Below, in pieces: positions 1 through 5,810 of a DNA stretch of 7,484 bases. This DNA is from an uncultured Collinsella sp. (GTDB lineage Bacteria; Actinomycetota; Coriobacteriia; Coriobacteriales; Coriobacteriaceae). The notes beneath the pieces were generated by a model. It made no database searches, was not told the DNA's origin, and worked only from the letters and a program-made list of their open reading frames with translations. Every line of letters begins with the position of its first letter. Positions within the stretch are counted from its first letter, which is position 1. The position numbers and the translations under genes are program-made. The stretch is taken from NCBI GenBank assembly GCA_900752345.1, contig CAADVA010000252.1, positions 1 through 7,484 of the forward strand, read 5' to 3'.

Positions 1-621
1 GCCCACCTTATCGGCCAGGGCAACCTTATCGGCGATCTCGGGCGCATACTCGCCGTCGTCGCCCTCGGTGCCGGTGTAGAGGCCCACGGAGGCCAGGGCC
101 TGGTTGGCGTACTTGCCGGCGGGGACGGTCTTGGCGTCGCCAATGGCGATCTTGCCGTCCAGATTCGCGACGTCGTCGATGACCTCGACCTTGGTGTCGG
201 AGCCCTCGGCGCGAATGATCACAAGGTCGTTGACGAACACATCCTCACGGGTGTCGGCATCGACGAGTCCGGCGGCCTCGGCGTCGTCCATGGTGCCCTT
301 GGAGGCCGTGATGAGTACGTCAACCGTGGCACCGGCACGCATCTGCTCGACAAGGTCGCCGGAGGCCTTAAACTGCGTGTCGGCAAACGTGGTACCGGTC
401 TGGTCGGTGTAGAGCTCCTGGACCTCGGGAAGGGCCTTCTCGAGCGAATTGGCAGCAAAGATCTGCAGCTCAACAGCCTTCTTGGAAGATGCCTTAGCAG
501 AAACGGCATCGGAACCAGCGGGCTCGGACGTCTTTTTGCCCGAGCAGCCAGCAAGGCCAAAGCCGGCGACAGCGGCAGCAGAAAGCGAGACAAAACCGCG
601 GCGTGAAACCATATCGAACAT
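1..621 (-). CDS. modA: ModA molybdate-binding lipoprotein of an ABC importer (C-terminus off the left edge)
   Basis: This is the extracellular molybdate/tungstate-binding component that feeds a ModBC ABC importer. The first 207 residues are in the window and the reading frame is open through position 1. Seen: an n-region SRRGFV (residues 6-11) fitting the twin-arginine pattern, a hydrophobic stretch, and the lipobox LAGC with Cys26, so it is probably exported folded through Tat and lipid-anchored. After a Ser/Lys-rich linker the mature domain begins VELQIFAANSLEKAL (50-64). KASGDLVEQMRAGATVDVLIT (85-105) and IAIGDAKTVPAGKYANQAL (158-176) match ModA landmarks; Ser59 and Ser87 are candidate oxyanion ligands. 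The start at 621 is chosen because AAAGGG lies 6 nt upstream; the in-frame ATG at 612 would be 15 nt from it. The gene begins about 200 nt beyond the end of the moeA-mog unit on the same strand. A general periplasmic-binding-protein-like relative is possible, but the VPAGKYA segment favours ModA. Confidence 0.9.
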   Translation of the reverse strand, partial: MFDMVSRRGFVSLSAAAVAGFGLAGCSGKKTSEPAGSDAVSAKASSKKAVELQIFAANSLEKALPEVQELYTDQTGTTFADTQFKASGDLVEQMRAGATVDVLITASKGTMDDAEAAGLVDADTREDVFVNDLVIIRAEGSDTKVEVIDDVANLDGKIAIGDAKTVPAGKYANQALASVGLYTGTEGDDGEYAPEIADKVALADKVG

Positions 622-777
622 ATTCAACCCTTTCGGACCTTGTGCCCGGGTACCCCACCGCAGGCTTTATTCTGTAATAAGATTATACTTCGGTGCGAAT
701 AATGTTTATGATAAATATCTCTCGCCTGATAATTTTCTTTTACCGAAAACACGAGACGTCCCACACTGCCGCTGCAT
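622..777 (-). promoter_or_regulatory. AT-rich modA promoter region with an 11-nt dyad
   Basis: Between the mog terminator and modA the composition turns AT-rich. On the minus strand a perfect TATAAT occurs at 687-682. The hexamer 17 nt upstream (710-705, CATAAA) is a poor -35. Transcription would start near 675, giving a leader of about 55 nt. The segment TTTAT-g-ATAAA (705-715) is a perfect 5-bp dyad around one base and overlaps the -35 position, where a repressor or activator could bind. ModE-type control by molybdate is a guess from gene function; I cannot match the site to the known ModE box. No molybdenum-cofactor riboswitch fold was recognised, and no gene is seen here. Confidence 0.4.
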
Positions 778-811
778 AAAAAGGGCAGAGCGACTCGCAA
801 GGTCGCTCCGC
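778..811 (-). terminator. Intrinsic terminator of the moeA-mog unit
   Basis: On the minus strand, 14 nt after the mog stop codon, GCGGAGCGAC (811-802) can pair with GTCGCTCTGC (794-785) around a 7-nt loop. This gives a 10-bp GC-rich stem with one G-U pair. CC and then five T (782-778) follow at once. This is a textbook rho-independent terminator and it separates moeA-mog from modA transcription. Confidence 0.85.
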
Positions 812-825
812 CGCAGGTAAACCGC

Positions 826-1305
826 TTATTTGGCGTGCCCGCCGCCCGCCGTCATTTGGGCCGCATGCTCCAGCTGGTCGCTCACGGCCTCCCAGCTTTC
901 GCGGGCCGCTTTCGTAGATCCCGGAAAGTTGATGACAAGTGTATACCCACGCTGCATGCACACGGCGCGCGAGAGCATAGCGCGGCGTGTCTTGGTCATG
1001 GAATACGCACGGATTGCCTCTGCAATACCCGGCACATCGCGGTCGCAGACGGCACGCGTCGCCTCGGGCGTCACATCGCGCATCGAAAGCCCCGTACCGC
1101 CGCAAGTGAGTACGACATTGGCGTGACACTCATCAGCAGCTTCCACAATGGCATCACCAATCTCGCTGGCGTCGTCGCGCACGACCACATGTGAGGCGAC
1201 CGTCCAGCCCTGCGCCTCGATAAGCTCCTCGAGCGCAGCACCCGCCTCGTCCTGAGCAAGATCGCGCGTATCCGAGCACGTCACAATCGAAATCTTAAGC
1301 TCCAT
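826..1305 (-). CDS. mog: MogA/MoaB-family molybdopterin adenylyltransferase
   Basis: A 159-residue protein of the MoCF_biosynth fold. Family members adenylate molybdopterin with ATP, making the MPT-AMP that MoeA then uses for molybdate insertion in the cytoplasm. Seen: an N-terminal strand MELKISIVTCSD (1-12); the nucleotide/pterin-binding signature TCGGTGLSMRDVTPEAT (67-83), where family members usually have Pro or Ala at the Met position; and NFPGSTKAARE (126-136), the usual LPG loop with Phe instead of Leu. Length fits MogA/MoaB (about 160-195). The start at 1305 is chosen because AGGAGGA lies 5 nt upstream. A longer frame reaching to 1434 only reads through the moeA end out of frame and is not family-like. 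MogA and MoaB paralogues cannot be separated with certainty here; pairing with moeA supports the adenylyltransferase role. Confidence 0.9.
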   Translation of the reverse strand: MELKISIVTCSDTRDLAQDEAGAALEELIEAQGWTVASHVVVRDDASEIGDAIVEAADECHANVVLTCGGTGLSMRDVTPEATRAVCDRDVPGIAEAIRAYSMTKTRRAMLSRAVCMQRGYTLVINFPGSTKAARESWEAVSDQLEHAAQMTAGGGHAK

Positions 1306-1310
1306 AGCAT

Positions 1311-1317
1311 TCCTCCT
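1311..1317 (-). promoter_or_regulatory. mog ribosome-binding site overlapping the moeA stop codon
   Basis: The perfect Shine-Dalgarno sequence AGGAGGA on the minus strand shares bases with the moeA TAG (1318-1316) and sits 5 nt from the mog ATG. A ribosome finishing moeA therefore lies over the mog initiation site, which predicts translational coupling. Confidence 0.8.
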
Positions 1318-2578
1318 ACAACACGGCGCCCTCGGGCAGGTCGACGCGAACAACGTCCACGACATCTCCCGCCCTGAGCTCGCACGGTCCTTCGTCAATA
1401 CACAGCAGGCAGTTCGCACGCTGCATAGTTCCAAGCAGCGCCGAATTCTGCGTCTTAGCCTCGGTCACCAACAGCTCACCGGTCTCGGGGTCGCACAAAA
1501 CCGTGGCGCGATCGAAGAAGCGGCGATGCTGGCGCTTCTTCACGCTATGCGTAAGCGTCGCCCGCTGCACGGGACGCGCACCCTCGGCAAAGCCGCGCAT
1601 CTTGCGAATCGCCGGACGGGCAAGCATCTCAAAGCCCACATACGCCGCCGCGGGATTGCCCGAAAGCCCCAAATACGGCTTGCCGCCGAGCAAACCAAAC
1701 GTAATGGCCTTGCCCGGGCGCATCGAGATGCGATCGAACAGCACCTCGCCCTCGCGCTGGACCAGCGCCGTCACATAGTCGTAATCGCCCGCCGAGGCGC
1801 CTCCGCTCGTAATGACAAAATCGCACTCTTGCACCGCGCGATGCACGAGCTCGGCAATCGCCTGCTCATCATCAGGCGCAATGCCGTAGAACACGGGCTC
1901 GGCTCCTGCATCGAGTGCTTCGGCCATCAACGCGGACGAGTTGGAATCGCGAATCTGACCGCGCGCCGGTACTTTACTCGGTGCGACCAGTTCCGTGCCC
2001 AGCGAGATGATGCCCACACGTGGGGCAGCGTGCACCTTCACGCTCGCGTAACCGGCGCTTGCCAGCAGGCCGGCGCCGGCCGGAGCCACAACCTCGCCGG
2101 CGCGCATCACAACATCGCCGGCATGGGCCTCCTCGGCAGCAGAGCGAACGTTCTCCCCCACCTTGGCCGGCGCCGAGAAGCTCGCGTGTGAGCCCTCGTT
2201 GCCGTCACCATCGAGCACCTCGACGATCTCGTATTTCACTACGGCGTCGGCACCCTCGGGCACCGGCGCGCCTGTCATAATGCGGACGGTCTCGCCCGGG
2301 GCGATTGCGCCCTCAAACACATGGCCCGCGGCCTCGTGTCCGATAACGTCGAGCGTCACCGGCGCCTCGCCAGACGCCTGCACCAAGTCCGCCGAGCGCA
2401 CGGCATATCCGTCCATAGCGCTGTTGGCAAACGGCGAGATGTCGATATCGGCCACCGCGTCCTCGGCCAAGGGAAGACCGGCGGCCTGCCACACGGGAAT
2501 CTCGACGAGATCGGTCGGAGCAACGTGCGACAAAACAATCGACTGCGCGTCCTCCAGCGGAATGAGTTTCTCTGCCAT
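1316..2578 (-). CDS. moeA: MoeA molybdopterin molybdenumtransferase
   Basis: A full-length (420 aa) cytoplasmic enzyme that inserts molybdate into adenylated molybdopterin to give molybdenum cofactor. Domains in order: the N-terminal MoeA domain with PFANSAMDGYAV (49-60), containing the conserved Asp56; a beta-rich insert with TGAPVPEGADAVV (102-114); the central MoCF_biosynth domain with GQIRDSNSSAL (207-217), TSGGASAGDYDYV (257-269) and MRPGKAITFG (286-295); then GLSGNPAAAYVGFE (304-317), where most family members have LPGNP, so Ser replaces Pro; and a C-terminal beta-barrel ending in VDVVRVDLPEGAVL. The start is ATG at 2578, with AAGAGG 5 nt upstream; a GTG six bases further out would fall on the ribosome-binding site. 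It is the first gene of a two-gene unit with mog. A tungsten-specific role cannot be excluded from sequence alone. Confidence 0.95.
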   Translation of the reverse strand: MAEKLIPLEDAQSIVLSHVAPTDLVEIPVWQAAGLPLAEDAVADIDISPFANSAMDGYAVRSADLVQASGEAPVTLDVIGHEAAGHVFEGAIAPGETVRIMTGAPVPEGADAVVKYEIVEVLDGDGNEGSHASFSAPAKVGENVRSAAEEAHAGDVVMRAGEVVAPAGAGLLASAGYASVKVHAAPRVGIISLGTELVAPSKVPARGQIRDSNSSALMAEALDAGAEPVFYGIAPDDEQAIAELVHRAVQECDFVITSGGASAGDYDYVTALVQREGEVLFDRISMRPGKAITFGLLGGKPYLGLSGNPAAAYVGFEMLARPAIRKMRGFAEGARPVQRATLTHSVKKRQHRRFFDRATVLCDPETGELLVTEAKTQNSALLGTMQRANCLLCIDEGPCELRAGDVVDVVRVDLPEGAVL

Positions 2579-2596
2579 ATGCACCTCTTAATGCCA

Positions 2597-2641
2597 CGGC
2601 GCACAACAAGGGCGCCGATTCTTTATGCTTGTCTCAGTATA
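2597..2641 (-). promoter_or_regulatory. Candidate moeA promoter and leader hairpin
   Basis: On the minus strand a -10-like TATACT lies at 2641-2636 without a convincing -35, placing a start about 50 nt before moeA. In that leader CGGCGC (2617-2612) can pair with GCGCCG (2602-2597) around a 9-nt loop. The hairpin ends 8 nt before the moeA ribosome-binding site and has no U-tract, so it is not a terminator. It could influence translation or stability, but a 6-bp GC stem may arise by chance in this DNA. Confidence 0.3.
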
Positions 2642-2753
2642 ATCCCCCGATGCACGACCGCGACTCGGCCTGCACCCGCAAATACACCTGTCGGTTGCAG
2701 GCCGCGAAACAGAATGGAAACCAACCCACCGGCTCGTCGCGTTTACCACGTTT

Positions 2754-2773
2754 TATAATGCTTGCGTTGCAAC
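2754..2773 (+). promoter_or_regulatory. Candidate promoter of the CLC transporter gene
   Basis: A perfect -10 hexamer TATAAT (2754-2759) lies 29 nt before the CLC start codon. No -35 resembling TTGACA is present at 16-18 nt spacing. The 8-bp palindrome GTTGCAAC (2766-2773) falls at the expected start of transcription and could be an operator. I looked for a fluoride-riboswitch signature (the GATG and CTGATGGC elements) between 2579 and 2788 and saw none. Confidence 0.4.
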
Positions 2774-2788
2774 CTAAAAGAGGAACGT

Positions 2789-4210
2789 ATGGCTCATAAC
2801 GACAAACCCGAAAGCGCAAACGAAGCGCAGGATCATCCCCAGCCGCTCGACGATGGCGGTTTTTTCTCCCTGAACGACGTCATCATGGCAGGCAGGCATC
2901 AGCTCACCCGCTCCGAGCATCTCTTGGCTGTCGACACGCGCCGCAACGTCCGCAACCTATTCGCGAGCGCCAAGTTGCTCATACTTGTCGTCATCGTCTC
3001 TCTCGCCATGGGCGTTGCCGCTTGGGCGTTTTTGGCCTCGCTGAATATCGCGACCGATTATCGTGAGCACCATGCGTGGGTCTACGCCTTGCTTCCCGTT
3101 GTGGGCGTTGCCACCACATGGGTGTACAAAAACCACGGTCTCGCCGCCAAGCGTGGCAACAACCTGGTCATTGACTCCGCCCTGGGCACACGCCTCATCC
3201 ATATGCGCATGGCCGTCCTCACCTTCGTCTGCTCCACGCTCACGCACCTAACGGGCGGGTCGGCCGGTCGCGAGGGAGCCGCGGTGCAGATTGGCGGCAC
3301 TATCGCCAGCAACATCTCGAGCCTCGCCCACCTCGAAAAGCATGACCACCACGACCTCATGCTCGCCGGCATCTCGTCGGCCTTTGGCGCCGTATTCGGT
3401 TCGCCCCTTGCCGGAGCTTTCTTTGGCATGGAGATGTGCTTTATCGGCAAGATCGACTACACCGCGGGCATCTACTGCCTGGTCGCCTCGTTTACCGGCT
3501 ACTTTACGTCGCTTGCCTTGGGAACCGAGTACGAGGCGAATGTCATCACCAGCGTTCCCAACATGACACCACGGACGGTTGTCATCGTTGTTATCAGCGC
3601 CATTATCTTCGGTTTGACGGCACGCCTCTTTGCCTGGTCGGTTCGAACCGTCAAGAGCCTGTACGGTCGCTTTATCACCAACTACCTTACTCGCGCACTC
3701 GTGGGCGCGCTCGTGGTTTTGGCCGCCTATGCCCTTCTCGACGCCTGGGACTATGCCGGCCTTGCCACCTGGCTCTCGGGCGCCGGGTTCGCCGGTACCA
3801 CGACCCTTGCCGACGCAGTCATCAAGCTCGTGGTGACGGCGCTCACTCTGGGCGCCGGCTTCCAAGGCGGCGAGGTCACACCCCTGTTTGGCATCGGTGC
3901 GGCGCTCGGCGGCTGGATCGGTTGCCTCGTCGGAATCGACCCCAGCTTTCTGGCGGCTCTCGGCATGCTCGGAGTGTTCTGCGCCGGCCTCAACGTGCCC
4001 ATCACCACCTGCATGATGGCCATCGACCTGTTCCACGGCACGGCAGCCGGCTTCTTCGTGATCGTGGCGTTTATCAGCTATCTCGTCGGCGGCCACCGCG
4101 GCGTATATCCCGCGCAGCGCATTGTCTCGCCTAAACGCCGTTCGCTTATTGTGGATGAAGGCGGTACGGTAGCGGATGCTATCGAGCGCCACAACGACCT
4201 GATAGAGTAG
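2789..4210 (+). CDS. CLC-family anion channel or anion/H+ antiporter with atypical selectivity motifs
   Basis: A 473-residue inner-membrane protein of the CLC (voltage-gated chloride channel) family. A hydrophilic, acidic N-terminus of about 55 residues precedes the first membrane helix (about 61-85). Helices continue through about residue 435, and a short charged tail without CBS domains follows. Family landmarks: GGSAGREGAAVQIGG (156-170), equivalent to the GKEGP loop, with Glu162 as candidate gating glutamate; GSPLAGAFFGMEM (204-216); GAGFQGGEVTPLFGIGAALGG (355-375), equivalent to GxFxP; and Tyr440, possibly the central anion-coordinating tyrosine. The usual GSGIP chloride loop is absent and RGNNLVIDSA (122-131) stands there instead. 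That is typical of a divergent bacterial branch that includes CLC-F fluoride/H+ antiporters, although those usually have GREGT where this has GREGA. The start at 2789 follows AAGAGGA by 4 nt. Substrate (chloride, fluoride or other) is undecided. Confidence 0.88.
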   Translation: MAHNDKPESANEAQDHPQPLDDGGFFSLNDVIMAGRHQLTRSEHLLAVDTRRNVRNLFASAKLLILVVIVSLAMGVAAWAFLASLNIATDYREHHAWVYALLPVVGVATTWVYKNHGLAAKRGNNLVIDSALGTRLIHMRMAVLTFVCSTLTHLTGGSAGREGAAVQIGGTIASNISSLAHLEKHDHHDLMLAGISSAFGAVFGSPLAGAFFGMEMCFIGKIDYTAGIYCLVASFTGYFTSLALGTEYEANVITSVPNMTPRTVVIVVISAIIFGLTARLFAWSVRTVKSLYGRFITNYLTRALVGALVVLAAYALLDAWDYAGLATWLSGAGFAGTTTLADAVIKLVVTALTLGAGFQGGEVTPLFGIGAALGGWIGCLVGIDPSFLAALGMLGVFCAGLNVPITTCMMAIDLFHGTAAGFFVIVAFISYLVGGHRGVYPAQRIVSPKRRSLIVDEGGTVADAIERHNDLIE

Positions 4211-4297
4211 ACGTTAGTATTCGCCGTGCAGCCACAATCGGGGGCAATTCGACCTGAGCGCGACCGCACCGTCACGTCATACGCCAGGAGTCGCCCC

Positions 4298-5260
4298 ATG
4301 CACGCAACTAATTTTGGTCGCACGCTCATCATCGCCAACCCTGCCGCCCAGTCGGGTGCGGCGCGCGAGGTCGCTGAGCGCCTGCAGCGCTTTTTGGACA
4401 TGACCGCGCGCGCATCCCAGTTTGACTTGGTGCTGACCGAACGCGCGGGGCACGCCAAGGTGCTTGCCGCACAGGTCGAGGGCTATCGCACCGTTATCGC
4501 CCTTGGCGGCGACGGCGTAATTCACGAGGTCGTCAATGGCTTGATGGCGCAAGAAGAGGCGGATCGACCAGCGCTTGCCGTCCTGCCCGTAGGCTCCGGC
4601 AATGATTTTGCCCAGACCCTCGGCATCGACGATTTCTCCGGCAAGGATTTTGGCGCGCTGCTCACCTGCGAGCTGCAGCGTCAGGACATCGGGCGCATTC
4701 GCTCGTGGAGCCCTGCGCGCGGCAGCGGCGAGGCTGCCGTTGAGTACTACGACCAGACGCTTTCGGTCGGCATCGATGCCGCCATCGGCCTTGGCACCAC
4801 CGAGCTGCGCAAAAAGACGGGCCTCGCCGGCGCTCCGCTCTACACCCTCTCGGGACTTGAGCAGTTTGGCCTGCGCTATCGCAACTACCCCATGGCAGTC
4901 AGCTTTGACGGGGCGCCCGCCGAGCGCGTGAGGGCGATCATCATGGCGATTCAGCTGGGCCCCACGTATGGCTCGGGCTATCGCATCTGTCCCGATGCCG
5001 ATCCCTGTGACGGCATGCTCGACGTCTGCTACGCCTGCGGTCCCGTCCCCCGTGCGGTCGCCCTGCCTATGTTTCTTTCGGCCAAGGACGGCCACCATAC
5101 CAAGTTGCCGCCGGTTCGCATGCGCCACTGCCGTCATGCCGAGCTCACGTTCGAGGAGCCCGACTACCCCATCCAGGCCGACGGCGAGCCCATCGTCGCC
5201 TCGCGCATCGAGGTCGACATCCTCGCCGGCGCCCTCCATGTCTGGCGCCCCACCCGCTAA
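4298..5260 (+). CDS. Diacylglycerol-kinase-family (YegS/BmrU/DgkB-like) lipid kinase
   Basis: A 320-residue soluble or peripheral-membrane kinase that phosphorylates a membrane lipid with ATP. In Gram-positives the usual DgkB job is returning diacylglycerol to phosphatidic acid for phospholipid synthesis. Seen: ANPAAQSGAA (13-22); the nucleotide-binding signature ALGGDGVIHEVVNGL (68-82); LPVGSGNDFAQTLGI (96-110); the second-domain SVGIDAAIG (156-164); PDADPCDGMLDV (232-243), like the metal-site region of the family; and QADGEPI (293-299), whose Asp-Gly-Glu is the usual catalytic-base motif. Length is normal (290-340). The start at 4298 is chosen because CAGGAG lies 7 nt upstream; a GTG start at 4226 would add 24 residues without family resemblance. 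It lies 87 nt after the CLC gene on the same strand with no terminator seen between them, so it may be co-transcribed. The exact lipid substrate cannot be read from sequence. Confidence 0.9.
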   Translation: MHATNFGRTLIIANPAAQSGAAREVAERLQRFLDMTARASQFDLVLTERAGHAKVLAAQVEGYRTVIALGGDGVIHEVVNGLMAQEEADRPALAVLPVGSGNDFAQTLGIDDFSGKDFGALLTCELQRQDIGRIRSWSPARGSGEAAVEYYDQTLSVGIDAAIGLGTTELRKKTGLAGAPLYTLSGLEQFGLRYRNYPMAVSFDGAPAERVRAIIMAIQLGPTYGSGYRICPDADPCDGMLDVCYACGPVPRAVALPMFLSAKDGHHTKLPPVRMRHCRHAELTFEEPDYPIQADGEPIVASRIEVDILAGALHVWRPTR

Positions 5261-5267
5261 CCCAACC

Positions 5268-5338
5268 TAAGTTGCGGTGAAATAGGGACTGTTTATGCAG
5301 CTAAAGCCGCAAAACAGTCCCTATTTCACCGCAACTTA
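5268..5338. repeat. Perfect 27-bp inverted repeat between convergent genes
   Basis: The arms at 5268-5294 and 5312-5338 are exact reverse complements over 27 bp, with a 17-nt centre (5295-5311) that can form a small inner stem. The structure begins 7 nt after the stop of the lipid kinase and ends 8 nt before the stop of the opposing release-factor gene, so it fills the whole gap. Each convergent transcript would end in the same long hairpin. Neither strand has a U-tract after the stem, so this is not a canonical intrinsic terminator. It may instead be a transcription barrier, a 3'-end stabiliser, an RNase III substrate or a dispersed repeat. The arm contains GTGAAATAGGGACTG (5277-5291), related to the hairpin at 5753-5783. 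Confidence 0.95.
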
Positions 5339-5346
5339 TGAGGAGG

Positions 5347-5727
5347 CTATTCGTCGCTGCCCGGTTTGCGACGGTTGGCCTTTTTAATGGCGTTGAAGTG
5401 CTTGTCATTGAGCCTGCGCTGGCGAGAGCGCTGAGGCACCTTGGTCTTTACGCGTCGGCGCGGTGGACGCCCGCGACGCTCAAGCTCAGCGCGCAGCTTA
5501 CGCAGGCAGCTGCTACGGTTTTGGAACTGACTGCGGCTCTCGCGCGCCGTCACGGTAATCCCCGTGGGCCCATGCTTCATGCGCACCGCCGAGTCCGTCG
5601 TGTTCACGCCCTGCCCACCCGGGCCCGTCGCGCGAAACACCTGAACCTCGCAATCGCGTGCCAACTCCTCGACCGACATCTCGGCATAGTGCGCATACTC
5701 ACGCCATCCCATCTTGTTCTCATCCAT
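5347..5727 (-). CDS. Short GGQ-domain release-factor-like protein, probable ribosome-rescue factor (ArfB / mtRF-R type)
   Basis: A 126-residue protein consisting almost only of an RF-1 peptidyl-hydrolase domain (Pfam RF-1). The core is FRATGPGGQGVNTTDSAVRMKHGPTGITVTARESRSQ (31-67), with the catalytic GGQ at 37-39. The codon-recognition domains of RF1/RF2 (over 300 aa) are absent. The C-terminus is a very basic tail with RVKTKVPQRSRQRRLNDKHFNAIKK (92-116). In ArfB and mitochondrial mtRF-R proteins such a tail threads into an empty mRNA channel or contacts the ribosome, so the likely role is hydrolysing peptidyl-tRNA on stalled ribosomes or freed large subunits. The usual GGQHVN is GGQGVN here. 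The start at 5727 is chosen because GGAGGTG lies 5 nt upstream; a TTG start at 5793 would translate the hairpin in front. It is convergent with the lipid kinase and follows xpt on the same strand. ArfB proper versus the related RF-like group is not resolved. Confidence 0.85.
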   Translation of the reverse strand: MDENKMGWREYAHYAEMSVEELARDCEVQVFRATGPGGQGVNTTDSAVRMKHGPTGITVTARESRSQFQNRSSCLRKLRAELERRGRPPRRRVKTKVPQRSRQRRLNDKHFNAIKKANRRKPGSDE

Positions 5728-5747
5728 ATCAACACCTCCCCTCATAC

Positions 5748-5783
5748 AAAAAATGTGACAAAGGGACAGTCCCTTTGTCACAT
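5748..5783 (-). terminator. Intrinsic terminator of xpt, formed by a perfect 15-bp-arm palindrome
   Basis: The arms 5753-5767 and 5769-5783 are exact reverse complements around one central base. On the minus strand the stem ends in six T (5753-5748), the outermost of which also belongs to the stem. It lies 27 nt after the xpt stop codon, which is ideal for an intrinsic terminator. Oddly, the U-tract ends only 20 nt before the start codon of the next gene, leaving room for a ribosome-binding site but no promoter. The core GTGACAAAGGGACAG (5755-5769) matches 12 of 15 bases of the hairpin arm at 5277-5291. Confidence 0.9.
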
Positions 5784-5810
5784 CGCATACCAATCGCTTG
5801 TGTTGCGCGC

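Noticed and set aside
826..1434. Extended start for mog, 43 residues longer
   Set aside because: The extension overlaps the moeA 3' end out of frame and encodes Cys/Arg-rich non-family sequence. The ATG at 1305 has a perfect ribosome-binding site and matches the family N-terminus.
2579..2788. Possible fluoride or molybdenum-cofactor riboswitch in the divergent gap
   Set aside because: I found none of the fluoride-motif landmarks on the plus strand, and the minus-strand leader before moeA is only about 50 nt. A covariance-model search would be decisive.
3248..4192. Long open frame (314 codons) antisense to the CLC gene
   Set aside because: It mirrors the codon pattern of the real gene in GC-rich DNA. 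The product is low-complexity, His/Asp/Gly/Arg-rich and unlike any family, with no ribosome-binding site that stands out.
4277..5239. Long open frame (320 codons) antisense to the lipid kinase gene
   Set aside because: The opposite strand carries all conserved kinase motifs in order. This frame is a compositional shadow without recognisable domains.
5268..5783. Insertion sequence or composite transposon around the release-factor gene
   Set aside because: The flanking hairpins are related but not identical, no transposase is between them, and no target-site duplication was seen, so only a repeat-family relation is claimed.
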